This document shows positions 12,426 to 24,300 of a stretch of 64,000 nt of DNA, in pieces. The translations under genes were made by a program, and so were the position numbers. The stretch is from NCBI GenBank assembly GCA_963931925.1, contig OZ007569.1, positions 23,334,662-23,398,661 on the forward strand, read 5' to 3'. Each line of letters opens with the position of its first letter. Positions within the stretch are counted from its first letter, which is position 1. Under the pieces are notes generated by a model. It was given only the letters and a program-made list of their open reading frames with translations. It had not been told where the DNA came from and did no database searches. Origin of the DNA: Onchidella celtica. Taxonomy: Eukaryota > Mollusca > Gastropoda > Systellommatophora > Onchidiidae.

Positions 12426-13766
12426 GTAGGTAGCCTCGTTCTAACTAACAAATCATTTCCTGCCTTCCCCCCAGTCCCCTCGTTTGCTAGAAATAACATA
12501 TTTAACAAGCAACACTCTAACCCATAGATGTACTACTCAAACCCTGTGCTGGCTGGAGCGAGGAGTTGCAAACAGTAGGGGTTTACTGTAGAAATCTGAG
12601 AGCCCAAGTAATTTCAGGCGGAATTTGATTTAATAGTGTTTGATTTTTGTTTGTTCGTTTTTATTTTAAAACACGGCATGATTTGCTTGTTTCCCGATCG
12701 TTTATTTGTTTATTTATTTATTTACTAGTTGAGTACCCGTTCGGTGAACAGGTTTGTGTAGGTTTTTTTTTCTTTTTTGGTAAAACTTAAGACGCCTGTG
12801 AACTAAGAAAGGCATTAATGCTGCATAGATAGCTTATAAAAGAGATGCAACAACCAACTTCAGACCGAAAGGAATGAGAACAAAAGCCGAGATGCGTAGG
12901 GTCATCCCCAAAACTCAGCGATAGGACAGTACAGTGTGCAGTGGTGCGCACCGAAAATTTTCAGGAAGTGATGATGTCATAAAAACCTACAGCATGTCAA
13001 TGGGCCTAGTGAAAATTGGGGAAACAATACATTTCCAATAAAAAAATTAAAAAAAACTACATCGATTTGAGACTTCTATTAAAAACTGTGCACTCTTACA
13101 TCCATTCTAATGTACCATATAAAATTTGAAGTCTGAGTGTTGAGTGGTTCAGAAATCTTTTGCAACGAAAAATCTCAAGTCCACAAATATAATAATATAG
13201 TTATAGATTACTAACCATAATCCTAACCCCTCGCATTATAATAGTCAAAAGAGACATTCCATTTATTTATTTATTTATTCTTGAAAAAAGTATTATTTAC
13301 TTTTTTTTATATTTACTTTTTTCATGTATTTATTTGTCTTTCTAAATACTTTAATTTATTCATGTAGTTTATGATTTTTATTATTTATCTGATTGGTTAT
13401 TTAGTCACTTAGCCATCCGTACTTTGTCCATAAATCTTAAGTTTGCCATAATTTGCTTTAGTTCTTTGACGCTGGCTTAAAGAGAGAACAAATTATAGCC
13501 TCCCACTACCTCAGTTCTTCAACCCTGTCCCCATAGCTTGTGCACTGCTATACAAATATCCTACTCTATTATCCGATCCGCTTTGCCATTAATCCATACA
13601 TTAATCACCTGCCAGTAGCTGCTTCTGAGCACAGTAAGCTTTGTACAGAGAATACCCATTGTCCCATCTCTGTAGAGTGTTGTCCTGTGCTGAACCTTTT
13701 TTTTTTTCCCGAGACAACATGGACAATTCATTTTTCTTTACAGCGTAGAAATGCAGAGTTCTGTCC

Positions 13767-13812
<46 letters not shown>

Positions 13813-13971
13813 TCTCCCTCTCTCTCCCTCTATCTCTCTTCCCTTTTTCTCCCCCTCTGTGTTTTATGACTGCCCGACTGTCTGTCTGTCTGTCTGTCTC
13901 TTTCCTTTGTCTCATTTTCTCTCTCCCCGCTTTCACTCTGTCTGACTGCTTCTCCCCCTCTCTTTCTCTCA

Positions 13972-14015
<44 letters not shown>

Positions 14016-14038
14016 ATATATATAATATATATATATAT
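13767..14038 (+). repeat. CT microsatellites with a TA tract
   Basis: (CT)n at about 13767-13811, CTGT repeats at 13877-13900, (CT)n again at about 13971-14012, then (TA)n to about 14038. The Leu-Ser-rich open frames here are repeat translations, not genes. Confidence 0.95.
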
Positions 14039-14535
14039 CAGCTACAAAAGAGGCATTATGTTGCCTTTATTGATCACTGTAGATATACACACACAATTCA
14101 CCCTTCATCTAATAGGCAGCAATCTATCGTTTTTATCGATCAACTGTTTTATCTACAATTCATTCAGCCACGCTCAGCGGTTTAGCAACCACCACCTCCC
14201 CCTCCTCTCTTCTCTAGCCTCCTCTTTCTCCAAGCCCACAGGAGAACGGGGATAGGAAAACGCCTCCATTTTTAATGCGGATCTGAATTCCAGTGGGAAA
14301 CAGAAGCTCGGCGTTACATTGAATTGATGGCTGTAGCGTTTTCATAAATGAAGTGTGGAATCTTTTTTTAGAAAATTTAAAAAAAAAAAAGGAAAGAAGA
14401 AGAAGACATTATGGCTTGAACGAAGAAAACTGCTGTTGCAGAGAATTATGTAAAAGAGAATACTACAGTGTCTAACGCTGTTGTGAATGCGTTTTCAGTC
14501 AGACAATAATTGTCTGTCCCGTGCCACACCCAAAT

Positions 14536-14804
14536 GGCGACCCTGGTTCTTGTTTCTTCGACCTCCAGTTTTTTTTTTTGTTTGTTTGTTTGTTTTTCAA
14601 ACTGGAAATCTTTTAGTATGTGAAAGAGATATTACAAAATGCACACTGAAACGTGATTAAAATGAGTCCTGGGACTTATCAAGCCGTTTCACAGTTCCGA
14701 TTTACTCTAACTCCTTCTCAAAAACTAAAGGCGCAAACGATTAACATCGAATTTCTCAGTTGTTGCAAAACGTGGGGCTGGAACAAACAAGAACTGAGAT
14801 CGCG
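14536..14804 (+). mobile_element. Inverted-repeat element, family 2, copy 1
   Basis: The 5' end GGCGACCCTGGTTCTTGTTT is the imperfect inverse of the 3' end, AACAAACAAGAACTGAGATCGCG. The flanking AAAT at 14532-14535 and 14805-14808 could be a 4-bp target duplication. The right two thirds (about 14665-14804) are inverted relative to 16087-16220, with CTTATCAAGCCGTTTCACAG shared. Non-coding. Confidence 0.7.
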
Positions 14805-15001
14805 AAATGTCAAGTGGACTTTGGCCTCTGGAATTACCACGGAAATGGACTGAAATTATTGTCTCTAACGACGCTAATCGCCCAATTCCACAGCTGATCT
14901 GTCAATATCTCAGCCTGAGCAAAATAAATACTGTCCAGGTGTGGCTTTTAGTGCCTTGCGTGACACAGTTGAGAACTCGTTGTCTGTGTATCTATCTATC
15001 T

Positions 15002-15002
<1 letters not shown>

Positions 15003-15080
<78 letters not shown>

Positions 15081-15265
15081 TCTCTCTTAGTCTCCCTATT
15101 TTCTCATTTTGTTTATGTTTCCCCAGCTTTCTCTCTCTCTCTTTGTCTCTGTTTTCTTTATGTCTCCCCCGCTCTCTCTCTCTGTCTCTGTCTCTCTCTG
15201 TTCTCTTTTTCTTTATGTCTCCCCAGCTTTCTCTCTCTCTCTCTATCTCTCTCTCCTCCGAAGCC
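15003..15265 (+). repeat. CT-rich microsatellite
   Basis: Almost pure (CT)n from 15004 to about 15088, then interrupted CT-rich sequence to about 15265 with a repeated TTTATGTCTCCCC word. The 209-codon Leu-Ser-rich open frame that spans it is an artefact. Confidence 0.95.
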
Positions 15266-16086
15266 CCCAGCCCAAATCCCTTTGTTCATTCAATTGATGA
15301 AGTAAAACGCGTTTCCTCTTACACCTGTCAACTAAAATGCGAGCTGGAGACGAGTAGGGACATTTTAATGGATTATTTTGTAATCTATCTATTTTATTAC
15401 ATTTTAGGCAACTTCTGTTGTTTGTCGAATGCATAATTATCATTATTTCGATAATCATTTCTGCCCTATTTCATAATAAACGCTTTTGTTTGTTTTGTTT
15501 CGTTTCTTTGTTTTGTTCATGGTCAGAATTAATTTGTTGTTTTCACCATTCCACCTTCTAAGTGAGTACTTTTTCGGTTCCCTTTTTAAAAAAAATTTTT
15601 TTTGTTTTTCAATCAAGCCTTGCACCTGGAATTTCTGTGTATCCCACTTTATTGACAGATATGTTATTATAATCTTCGGTGTGTGTGACCCAGTTTTATA
15701 ATTGTTCTTGAGACACGATCTAAAAATCAGGTTGGCTTACATTCGTCACTCGTAGCCTTGAGGGCTGTTCCTTTCCGTCATTATGAATTGATTTGCTCGT
15801 CGCCAGCGCCTTCACCGCCAACTTGTACTTTTAACTTCTCGTGTTGTTTTTTTTTCTCTCTCCTTTTTTAAATTCACATTGAAATTTGCTGTGCCTTGTT
15901 TGATATTCAGTCACCTGATGTCTGAGCGTAACAAAATAAAAAATAAATATATATAAAAAAACGCTTTCTCCACTGCTTTAAATGGTTACGTTTCTGTTGG
16001 GTTTTTTTTTTTTTTTGCCATGTTGTCTCTTTGCTAACGTAAGGAACTCTTTGCCATAATATGCAATTTTCCTATGTCTGACCTAA

Positions 16087-16542
16087 CGCGACCTTAGTTC
16101 CTGTTTGTTCCAATCCCACTCCTTTTACAGCTGAGAAATTTGATGTTAAACGTTTGCGGCTTTAGCATTGTGATAAGGAGTTAGAAGAAATAGGAACTGT
16201 GAAACGGCTTGATAAGTGACAAAGCCCCGGGGGTGGGGGGGGGGGTGGTGGTAGGCGGGAGGCAGTAGGAGTCCCTTCCTTACTCCTGCTTCTTCTTCTT
16301 CTTCTTCTAACCTCTGGCACCCACTAAACAAGGAACAGGACACAAACAAGAAAGAGGGAAACAAGAAAGTAATCAAGAATAGGGGGCCAACAGCCTTCGG
16401 AAAGACCTTCTTCCTACTTGATAAGTGCCACAAGGCATTTCAAAAAGTGTCAAGGTATGCATTTGCTATACCTCTTTTACATACTAAAAGATCTCCAGTT
16501 TCTCAGAAGATGGAGATAGAACAAATAAGAACTAGAGACGCG
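16087..16542 (-). mobile_element. Inverted-repeat element, family 2, copy 2 (interrupted)
   Basis: The ends CGCGACCTTAGTTCC (16087) and AACTAGAGACGCG (to 16542) are inverted repeats related to those of the copy at 14536-14804. The body matches that copy in opposite orientation. It is split by a 198-bp insertion at 16219-16416. Confidence 0.68.
16219..16416. mobile_element. 198-bp insertion with 11-bp target duplication
   Basis: CTTGATAAGTG occurs at 16208-16218 and again at 16417-16427, exactly flanking a segment absent from the sister copy at 14536-14804. The insert has a long G-run near its left end and a CTT repeat. An 11-bp duplication points to retrotransposition, for example of a SINE, but the family is not recognised. 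Confidence 0.65.
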
Positions 16543-17204
16543 ATAAACCCTTGCTTTTGTTACTGCACAGTGAGGATTTTATGCTCCCCAAGACTGCCAT
16601 ACAGAAAATGAAAACTTAACAATAGTCTCTGCGTTTGAAATGAATTTTACATGAGAATTATTGATTGGGACCAGGTAATGTGTGATCAGAATGTCTCAGT
16701 AGTCATGACTTGACGATTACATTTTCATGTCAACAGCTTCAGCATTGTTTTGGGGGTGTTTTGTTGCGAAATCCAACACGGCATTTAGAAACTTGGAAAA
16801 TCAGGACGTACTAACTTACGCTGGTGGCACACTGAGTCTAGACTGATTTGTTTTTCGGGACTGTTTCGTTTCCGTTTTTAGTGTGAGATGAGGACTGTGG
16901 GGTTAAACAGGACCCCGGGCAGTGGCGAGACCGAAAGCACTAGTTGTCACTAGTTCGGGTGCGCCAAAACCGACTTGAGTAAGCTGGTGGGTGGTGCAGT
17001 GCAGGGTACACACAGGTCCTTAAAAGTCCTTAAAGTCCTTAATTTTCATAAAAGAAAAAATAAGTACTTTAAAAGTCCTTAACTTCAAGATATTGAAAAT
17101 CGAAGGTGTTTTAGTGCTAATAAAAAATACAGATGAAAATCACAATAGCTCGCACTACTTTTAAGTTACATCAGCGAAAAGAAAAAAAAAAATCAGTTTT
17201 CTGA

Positions 17205-17590
17205 GATTTCTCAAAAGAATGGACTTTGCATATGGACATATTTCTCAGGAGTATGCATTTTTCACTAAGTACATTTTTTCTCAAGAGTTTGGACTTTTAG
17301 TTTGGTACATATTTCTCAAGAGTATGGACTTTTCATTTGGTACATATTTTCTCACGAGTATAACATTGCATTGAGTACATTTTTCTCAAGAGTATGGACT
17401 TTTCATTTAGTAATATTTCTCAAGAGTATGGACTTTCCATTTAGAACATGTTAACTCAAGAATATGGACTTTTCATTTGGTACATTTTTCTCAAGAGTAT
17501 GACTTTTCATTTAGTACGTATTTCTCAAGAGTATGGACTTAGCATTTTGCACATTTTTCTCAAGAGTGTGGGCTTTGCATTTCGTAGTTT
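17205..17590 (+). repeat. Tandem array, unit about 35 bp
   Basis: About ten diverged units of the type TTTCTCAAGAGTATGGACTT followed by TTCATTTGGTACAT. A smaller tandem of AGTCCTTAAA lies just upstream at 17019-17085. Confidence 0.9.
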
Positions 17591-17849
17591 TGATTATCGA
17601 CTAGTGAAAGGCTCCTGCAAAGAGGTCATCACATATAATTGGATTCAGAAGCTGGACCTTACCAAGCTGTTCATCGATTTAAAAGCATTGTTTGGTTATT
17701 AATAATGTAGTTCAGTTATTGATAAGAGTTCAGATACCTGTGCTAAGTCAGATCGGGTCTGAGTCATTACTTGCGGAAATCCGGATTTGCCAAGCGAGTT
17801 GTTGCAGTGGAAACTTTGACTGGGCTGTTTCATCACACATAATTACATT

Positions 17850-17935
17850 ACCTAACTCACTCACTTACTCATTCACTCACTCACTCACTCACTCATTCAT
17901 TCACTCACTCACTCACTCACTCACTCACTCACTCG
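17850..17935 (+). repeat. (CACT)n microsatellite
   Basis: TCAC/ACTC tetranucleotide run with interspersed ATTC units. Confidence 0.95.
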
Positions 17936-18707
17936 TTCATTTGTGAACACACTTCCCAGTGTCCATCCACACAAATAGCCAAAGCACGGGTTTAAAGACA
18001 AGGCCATACGAACTAATTCTAGAACAGGTCAACTGGGGGTAAATGACATCTAACAGTCCTCCCCCGCAATTATCAACACCCAAAGCTCCCCATGACTTCA
18101 TCCCCACACACAACCGTACACCCTCTCACACACAAAGGCCAGACTCACACACTCACACCAATCACTCGCACGAGCTCCTATAGCTCAACTCCGTCCTCGC
18201 TAATGGACTGTCTTGACATTCGTGTCGACCTGGTTTTCAAGATGGCTGTCGTCACTGAGGCTTTGTTGTAGCGTCACACGATCTTTATTTAGCGCACACA
18301 CGGAGCCATATTTCTGCCCAGTGATTTGATCCCAATGCCGAAGAGCGTGCTCCTATTCTTCCTTATTCTCGCTTGTGTCACTCGACATTTTTTCATTCAT
18401 ATTCTCCCTCCCCACCCCCCTTTTTTTTTTTAAATTTTGTTTTCAATTTTCTCCTTCACCTCCCTACCACGGACCGAGTGTAACAAGAGAACGCAACATA
18501 ATTACTTCAAGGAATGGTGTTCGCATTTTTTGCAAGAAAGGTGAATCTGTAATCTCAAAGACAGACGACACGTCGAAAACGATAGAGCAGCGATTCTTAG
18601 CCCGTAGAAATGCGAAGAAAGTTTGATGTCTCAGGAGGCAGGTAGTCAAAACCTAGGTCAATGAAATAATGCACTGACAGTACCGGTGCATGTATGCAGT
18701 GCGAAAG

Positions 18708-18800
18708 TAATAATAATAATAATAATAATAATAAATGGCATTTATATAGCGCCTAACCCTGTTTGACAGGCTCTAAGCGCTTTACAGAAACAACATGTCA
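18708..18800 (+). repeat. Dispersed repeat with ATTTATATAGCGCC word, copy 1
   Basis: (AAT)n followed by GGCATTTATATAGCGCC and, about 30 bp on, CTAAGCGCTTTACA. An inverted copy is at 50685-50757 and a diverged copy at 56835-56905. This type of short repeat is widespread in marine invertebrate introns. Confidence 0.75.
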
Positions 18801-19539
18801 ACCACAGAGCAGAATGGAGCTGCCTGCGAAGCGCTCAGTACAGACTGGCCTTTATTTTTCTTATTCCATATTTGTGAAAGGATCTGACCAAGCCGGGCTC
18901 AAGGTAGAATTTCTATACCTCTTTAAAAAATCAAAATGAAATAGTTCTAAGACGATTTCAAGCAAAACAGTTTTAATGAATGCAGAAAACTAGCTAATCT
19001 TTCATAACTATAAGTCTTAAGAGCCCCTGCCTTGGAACATAATTCACCGAAGCTTTTCTAGATATATTCAATTATGTGTGTCCTTGGAGTTCTTGTTCAG
19101 TACGTCATGTTCATTAATAATTATATGAACACAAAATATTGCGCTCTTTTTGTTATATTCGCTCACAGTTGGCATCTATTTGAATTACCCTGTCTGCCGT
19201 TTATTTAATGATATACATGTAAGCGAGACTAAGTGCAATTGGCATTCCCATACGTGTAATATCCACACTTGCACAAGGTCTGTCTCGAACATCGTGTTAT
19301 CCGTTTCCACGCTTTTCTCATTATTCCTTAGACGATTATTAAGCCGTTTCCACATCAATACAAGTCAAGTAAGACAAGATAAGATATAACTTTATTATCT
19401 TGTTGCCCGGAAATTTGTAGTCACAGCATCTGCAGTAACAGTACAACAGTAAATACAGTATCTAAGACCCATAGTTTTTTAACGCATACCGCACACATGC
19501 ACATTGCTCACACAACATTATTAGCAAATAAGAACATGT

Positions 19540-19725
<186 letters not shown>

Positions 19726-19914
19726 TACACACACAATGTCAGAACAATCAAATAGGAAAACTAACAACAGCATACTATACCAGGAAACACGGCTGCTAGT
19801 TTCGAATTGCGGATGGCAAAAAAGATTGTCTAGAGGGCTCTCTGTTTGTATTTAGATACAGTATTCGTGCACTTCTTTAGGATCGGACTGTCTGATGGGA
19901 CAAGGGGTGGGCGC

Positions 19915-20528
19915 TGTAACAGTTGATGCAAATTTCAGCACGTTATGATGGGGAGAGTCAGATGAACTGATCGTCTACCCCTTAAAAAACGAAACTGTCT
20001 CGAACTGTTGTAGAAATAAATAACAGGATCCGATGAGCAATTAATACTAACTTTAATAACTGTAAACACGAGCTGATATCCACAAGTTACTTACACCTAG
20101 CAGGGAAGGCACTATAATATATCTGACCACGACTAGATTTACACCTACGACCTGCATCCATGGTTTGCACACACTATCCTACTCGCCTGGCCCTCCTTAT
20201 ATATATTCTGTCCAGGAACGTTCAGGAAGCGGCTTTACCGCCCCATAAGCACGAGACAGACCTAGATCGTTCGGGACACATACAGGCCACCCAATCGTAC
20301 ACAGACACGTCACAGCATTACATCACTCAAGGTCGACCTAGCGTAATCTCGGACACTGCAGTATCTTTCAGACGCTTCTAGATTTTCTACAGTGAGACAA
20401 ACAAGCCATACATCGACATCAAAGGGAAATACCGGCCTTGCTGGCGAGAGGGGGGGGGGGGTCGCCGAGTGAGACGCGTCATGCAGGGGGAAGAAAAATA
20501 TCGATCGTTCAACTAGTGGGACGCTACA
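19915..20528 (-). repeat. 3' LTR of the Gmr1-like element
   Basis: 614 bp, bounded on + by TGTAAC and CTACA (read on minus, TGTAG to GTTACA, so the usual TG...CA ends). It is the same as the right LTR except for a 12-G rather than 13-G run. A TATA-like TATATATAAGG lies on the minus strand at about 20197-20207. Confidence 0.95.
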
Positions 20529-20542
20529 CAACTCCCCAATTT
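20529..20542 (-). other. Polypurine tract of the Gmr1-like element
   Basis: On the minus strand AAATTGGGGAGTTG directly abuts the 3' LTR, the expected place for the plus-strand primer. The tract is short and not purely purine. The rest of 20543-21310 is AT-rich with a repeated CGATGG word and no coding content I can support. Confidence 0.7.
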
Positions 20543-21310
20543 AAGTTGAACATTCTTCAACTATCTACATCATAAAGCGTCTACACTATCGTAAAATACT
20601 TATCATCTCCAATCTTACAATAGACATTGCTAATAATGTACTAGGTGTCTTCCCAATATCCTAAGTACAATACAATAACCATATTATCTTTATAACACTA
20701 ATACAATCTCATTACAATATCATTACAGTACCATTACAAAACCATGGTCAACAGTAGATCTACTATTATAACCAGTACACTACCACCACTGTGGTGAAAC
20801 GATGGTCAAGGATACTATTAAAATCATACCATGGTGAAACGATGGCCATCGAGTACAAAATGCTTCGTGCACGAAACATAGCACATAACGTTGTACACAA
20901 CGATGGTTGTCTTAAATACCAAATGCATAAATGCATAAACTCATAGATACAATGGCAAAAATACCAACACATATCGACCACTGATCAGGGTCTAACTTCA
21001 TCATATCAGATCAAACGAAGTAATACCGATACCACCTAAGCTTAGGCCACTCGTAAATTACATAAATGCAACATACAAAATCACTGCTTTCTCGCAGTTC
21101 CCATTTGGGTTACATTCTTCAAGATTACATTAAGTCCCATTGGTAACAAATAATGTAAATATCAACATACGACTAATACATAGTGGCTCTCTGCCGGCCA
21201 ATAATTCAATACTCAGTCAGATATACATTACAGTACAATACAGTCATCCCAGAAACATATCCAACAGGCAAAACTCTGGGTTACAATACATCTCACTGAA
21301 CTTGTACTAT

Positions 21311-24300
21311 TCAAAACACTCTACTTAGGAAGTCGGCGCCGACATTTTCCTTGCCTTTGACATACCTAATCCTGAATCGATATGACTGTAAAAATAGACT
21401 CCATCGTAATAGCTTTGGGCTGTCAAATCTGGCAGAATTCAAATACTCTAATGACCTATGGTCAGTCTGGAGCACAAACTCCTTACCATACAAATACAAA
21501 GTAAACTTCTTTACGGCCCAAACGATGGCTAGGCATTCTCGCTCTGAGACTGAATATTTCGTCTCACGAGGCAATAGCTTACGACTGGCATATGCCACAG
21601 GATACAACTTTCCCTCATATTCCTGCATAAGAGCAGCACCCAACCCGCGATCTGATGCATCAGTTGCTAGAACAAATTCTTTTGAAAAATCTGGCAAACA
21701 TAACACGGGTTTGGAAACAATGGCATTCTTCAAAGAAGTGTACGCTTTCTCCTGCACTTCTTCCCATTGAACTACATTGGGCTGACCCTTTCTAAGCAAA
21801 TCAGACAGTGGTGCTGCAATCGCTGAAAAGTTAGGTACAAATTCTTGGTAATATCCCACCAGTCCTAAAAATGCTTTCACTTCCTTCTTAGTGGTGGGTC
21901 TGGGTGCATCTCGCACCTTACACACATTTTCTTCTAACAGACCAATCATACCCTTTCCCACTGAGTGTCCAACAAAGTCCACTTCAGACGTGCCAATCAG
22001 GCACTTGGATGGTCTTGCAGTTAATCCAGCTTGGTCCATCCTCTGCAGCAATTCTTTGAGAGCCTTCACATGCTCGTCGAATGTCTCTGTATGGATCAGC
22101 AGGTCGTCCACATACGCTGTCACATTGTTCAGTCCCTGGATCAATGGCTTCACGATCCTGTTCAGTGTAGCTCCTGAGTTCATCATCCCGAAGGGCATCC
22201 GGGTGAATTCATAGTGTTCGCCCATGGTGACGAACGCTGTCTTGGGAATGTCTTGTTCCCGGACTCGCACTTGCCAGTATCCCTTGCTCAAGTCGATCCG
22301 AGAGAATATTCTTCCTCTCGACAGACTCTGGAACACTTCCGATGGGGCTGCTGTCGGATGAGGGTCGAACACTGTGATCTTGTTCAGCCTCCTGTAGTCG
22401 ATGCAGACTCGGTTGGATCCATCCTTCTTCTTGACGACAACAACCGGTGAAGCATACGCTGATGAGCTCCTGCGTATGATGCCCAACCTTTCCATGGTGC
22501 TGAGCTCCTCCTTCAAGGAGTCGCGCATAGCATAGGGCACCGGGTATGGTCGTTGCCGAACAGGTACCTCTGAGGTCAGGTCGATACAATGTTCGCCTAA
22601 CTGGCAGCATCCGGGGAGATTGGTGAAGATGCGTTGATACTCCTTCACCACGTCGCCGAGTTGTTGACGTTGTTCCGGCGTCAGCTGCGTTCCATATTGG
22701 ACATCTTCGTAGCCTTCCTTCTGGTCCCAGCTCCCTAGGTCGGCAAGGTCCTCCGTCATTCCACCGTTGTCGCCTTCCAGGTCGCAGTCCTCGATGACTG
22801 TCATGCCAGCTGACTCCACAGGTTGACTCTCGTCCATCACGTCGTCCTCTGCCAGCACAGTCCCAGCACCATCACCGTCGTCGTCCATCATAGCGTCGAC
22901 ATCTCCAGGTGTGGTGTCGCTCCTGCCGTCGTTAATCTCACACATCTCGTTCACGACAGATGCCGGTCCCATTGCCGCTGCTGCTGCTTGCGTCGTCGCT
23001 GGTGTAGTCCTGGGGATATACCTCTTGAGAAGGTTAGCGTGCAATGTCTTCTCTTTCACACCCATCTTGACTTTGTAGTCGTTGACACCGACAACCGAGA
23101 CTACCTTGTATGGTCCCTTCCACTGGACTAAGAGCTTGTTGGCGTTTGTCGGCAGCAGTACTAAAACTTCGTCGCCAGGGCGGAACTTCCTCTCTCGCGC
23201 CTTCCGGTCGTAGTAAGTTTTCTGTCTACCTTGTGCCTTTGAGAGCTCTTCCGTAGCCAACTTCCACGTGTCCTCCAGCCGCTCGCGTAGTTCCATGACG
23301 TACTGGTAACTGGTCTTTGTCTCCGCCTCCTCTACATCCTTAGTCCATAATTTTCGCAAGATGTGCATCGGTCCTCTCACCGTTCTTCCATACAGTAACT
23401 CGAATGGGGCGAACTTTGTCGATTCTTGGGGAACTTCACGATACGCGAAGAGCAGCGGGTTAATGTATCGGTGCCACTGCTTAGGTTGCTCCGCGCACAG
23501 TCGCCTCAAGGTCTTCTTCAGTGTGCCATTAAATCGCTCCACCAGCCCGTTGCACATAGGGCGGTAGACTGTGGTGGTCGACTGTCGAATTCCCAGTAAT
23601 CTGTTCGTTTCTTTCATGACGTCCGACATGAATTGAGTCCCTTGATCAGATAAGATCTCCTCGGGCACACCCAAACGGCTGTAGATATTTACTAAGGCTT
23701 CTGCTACTGTCTCTGCGTCAATCTTCTTCAAGGGGGTAGCTTCAGGGTAACGAGTAGCGTAGTCTACGTATACCAGGATATACCGATGTCCGCCTTCACT
23801 TGGGGGGTCAATAGGTCCTACTAGGTCCACGGCCACTCTCCTAAATGGGACGTCTACCACTGGCATACTCTGCAAATGCACCTTAGGAGTCGTTCCCTTG
23901 TTCACTGTCCTCTGGCAGATGTCGCATGAGCGGCAGTATCTCGCGACGTCACCTTCGATACCAGGCCAGTAAAAATTGCTCATCACCCTGTCCTTCGTCT
24001 TCTTCACGCCGAGGTGTCCTCCGACGATAGAATCATGGGCAACGCTCAGTACATACTCCCTCAGTTTCTCGGGTAGTACCACTTGTCTTGTGATCGTGGC
24101 CTGTTTTATGTCCTTATAAATCCGGTACAGTACACCTCCGTGTCTCTCGAAGTGTACGGACTTGTTGCCTCTGTTGGTCGGAATTTTCTTCTGCCCCAAC
24201 TTCTTGAGGTCTTCGTCTTCTTCCTGGAGTCGGATGAGTTCCTTCCTATCCACTCCCGCGTGCCGTTCTGCCCTCGGCACCCTCAGCGACGTAGACTGGT

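Noticed and set aside
14807..15436. 209-codon open frame on +
   Set aside because: Its body is a translation of a CT microsatellite (Leu-Ser repeats) with no family features.
17850..17935. Possible CRISPR-like repeat pattern
   Set aside because: It is a simple tetranucleotide microsatellite with no spacers. The window is eukaryotic.
20160..20381. 73-codon open frame, repeated at 26230-26451
   Set aside because: It lies inside the two LTRs and is duplicated only because the LTRs are. It is antisense to the element.
20529..21310. Possible env or extra gene after the Gmr1-like pol
   Set aside because: No frame longer than about 70 codons on the element strand and no signal peptide or membrane segment worth reporting.
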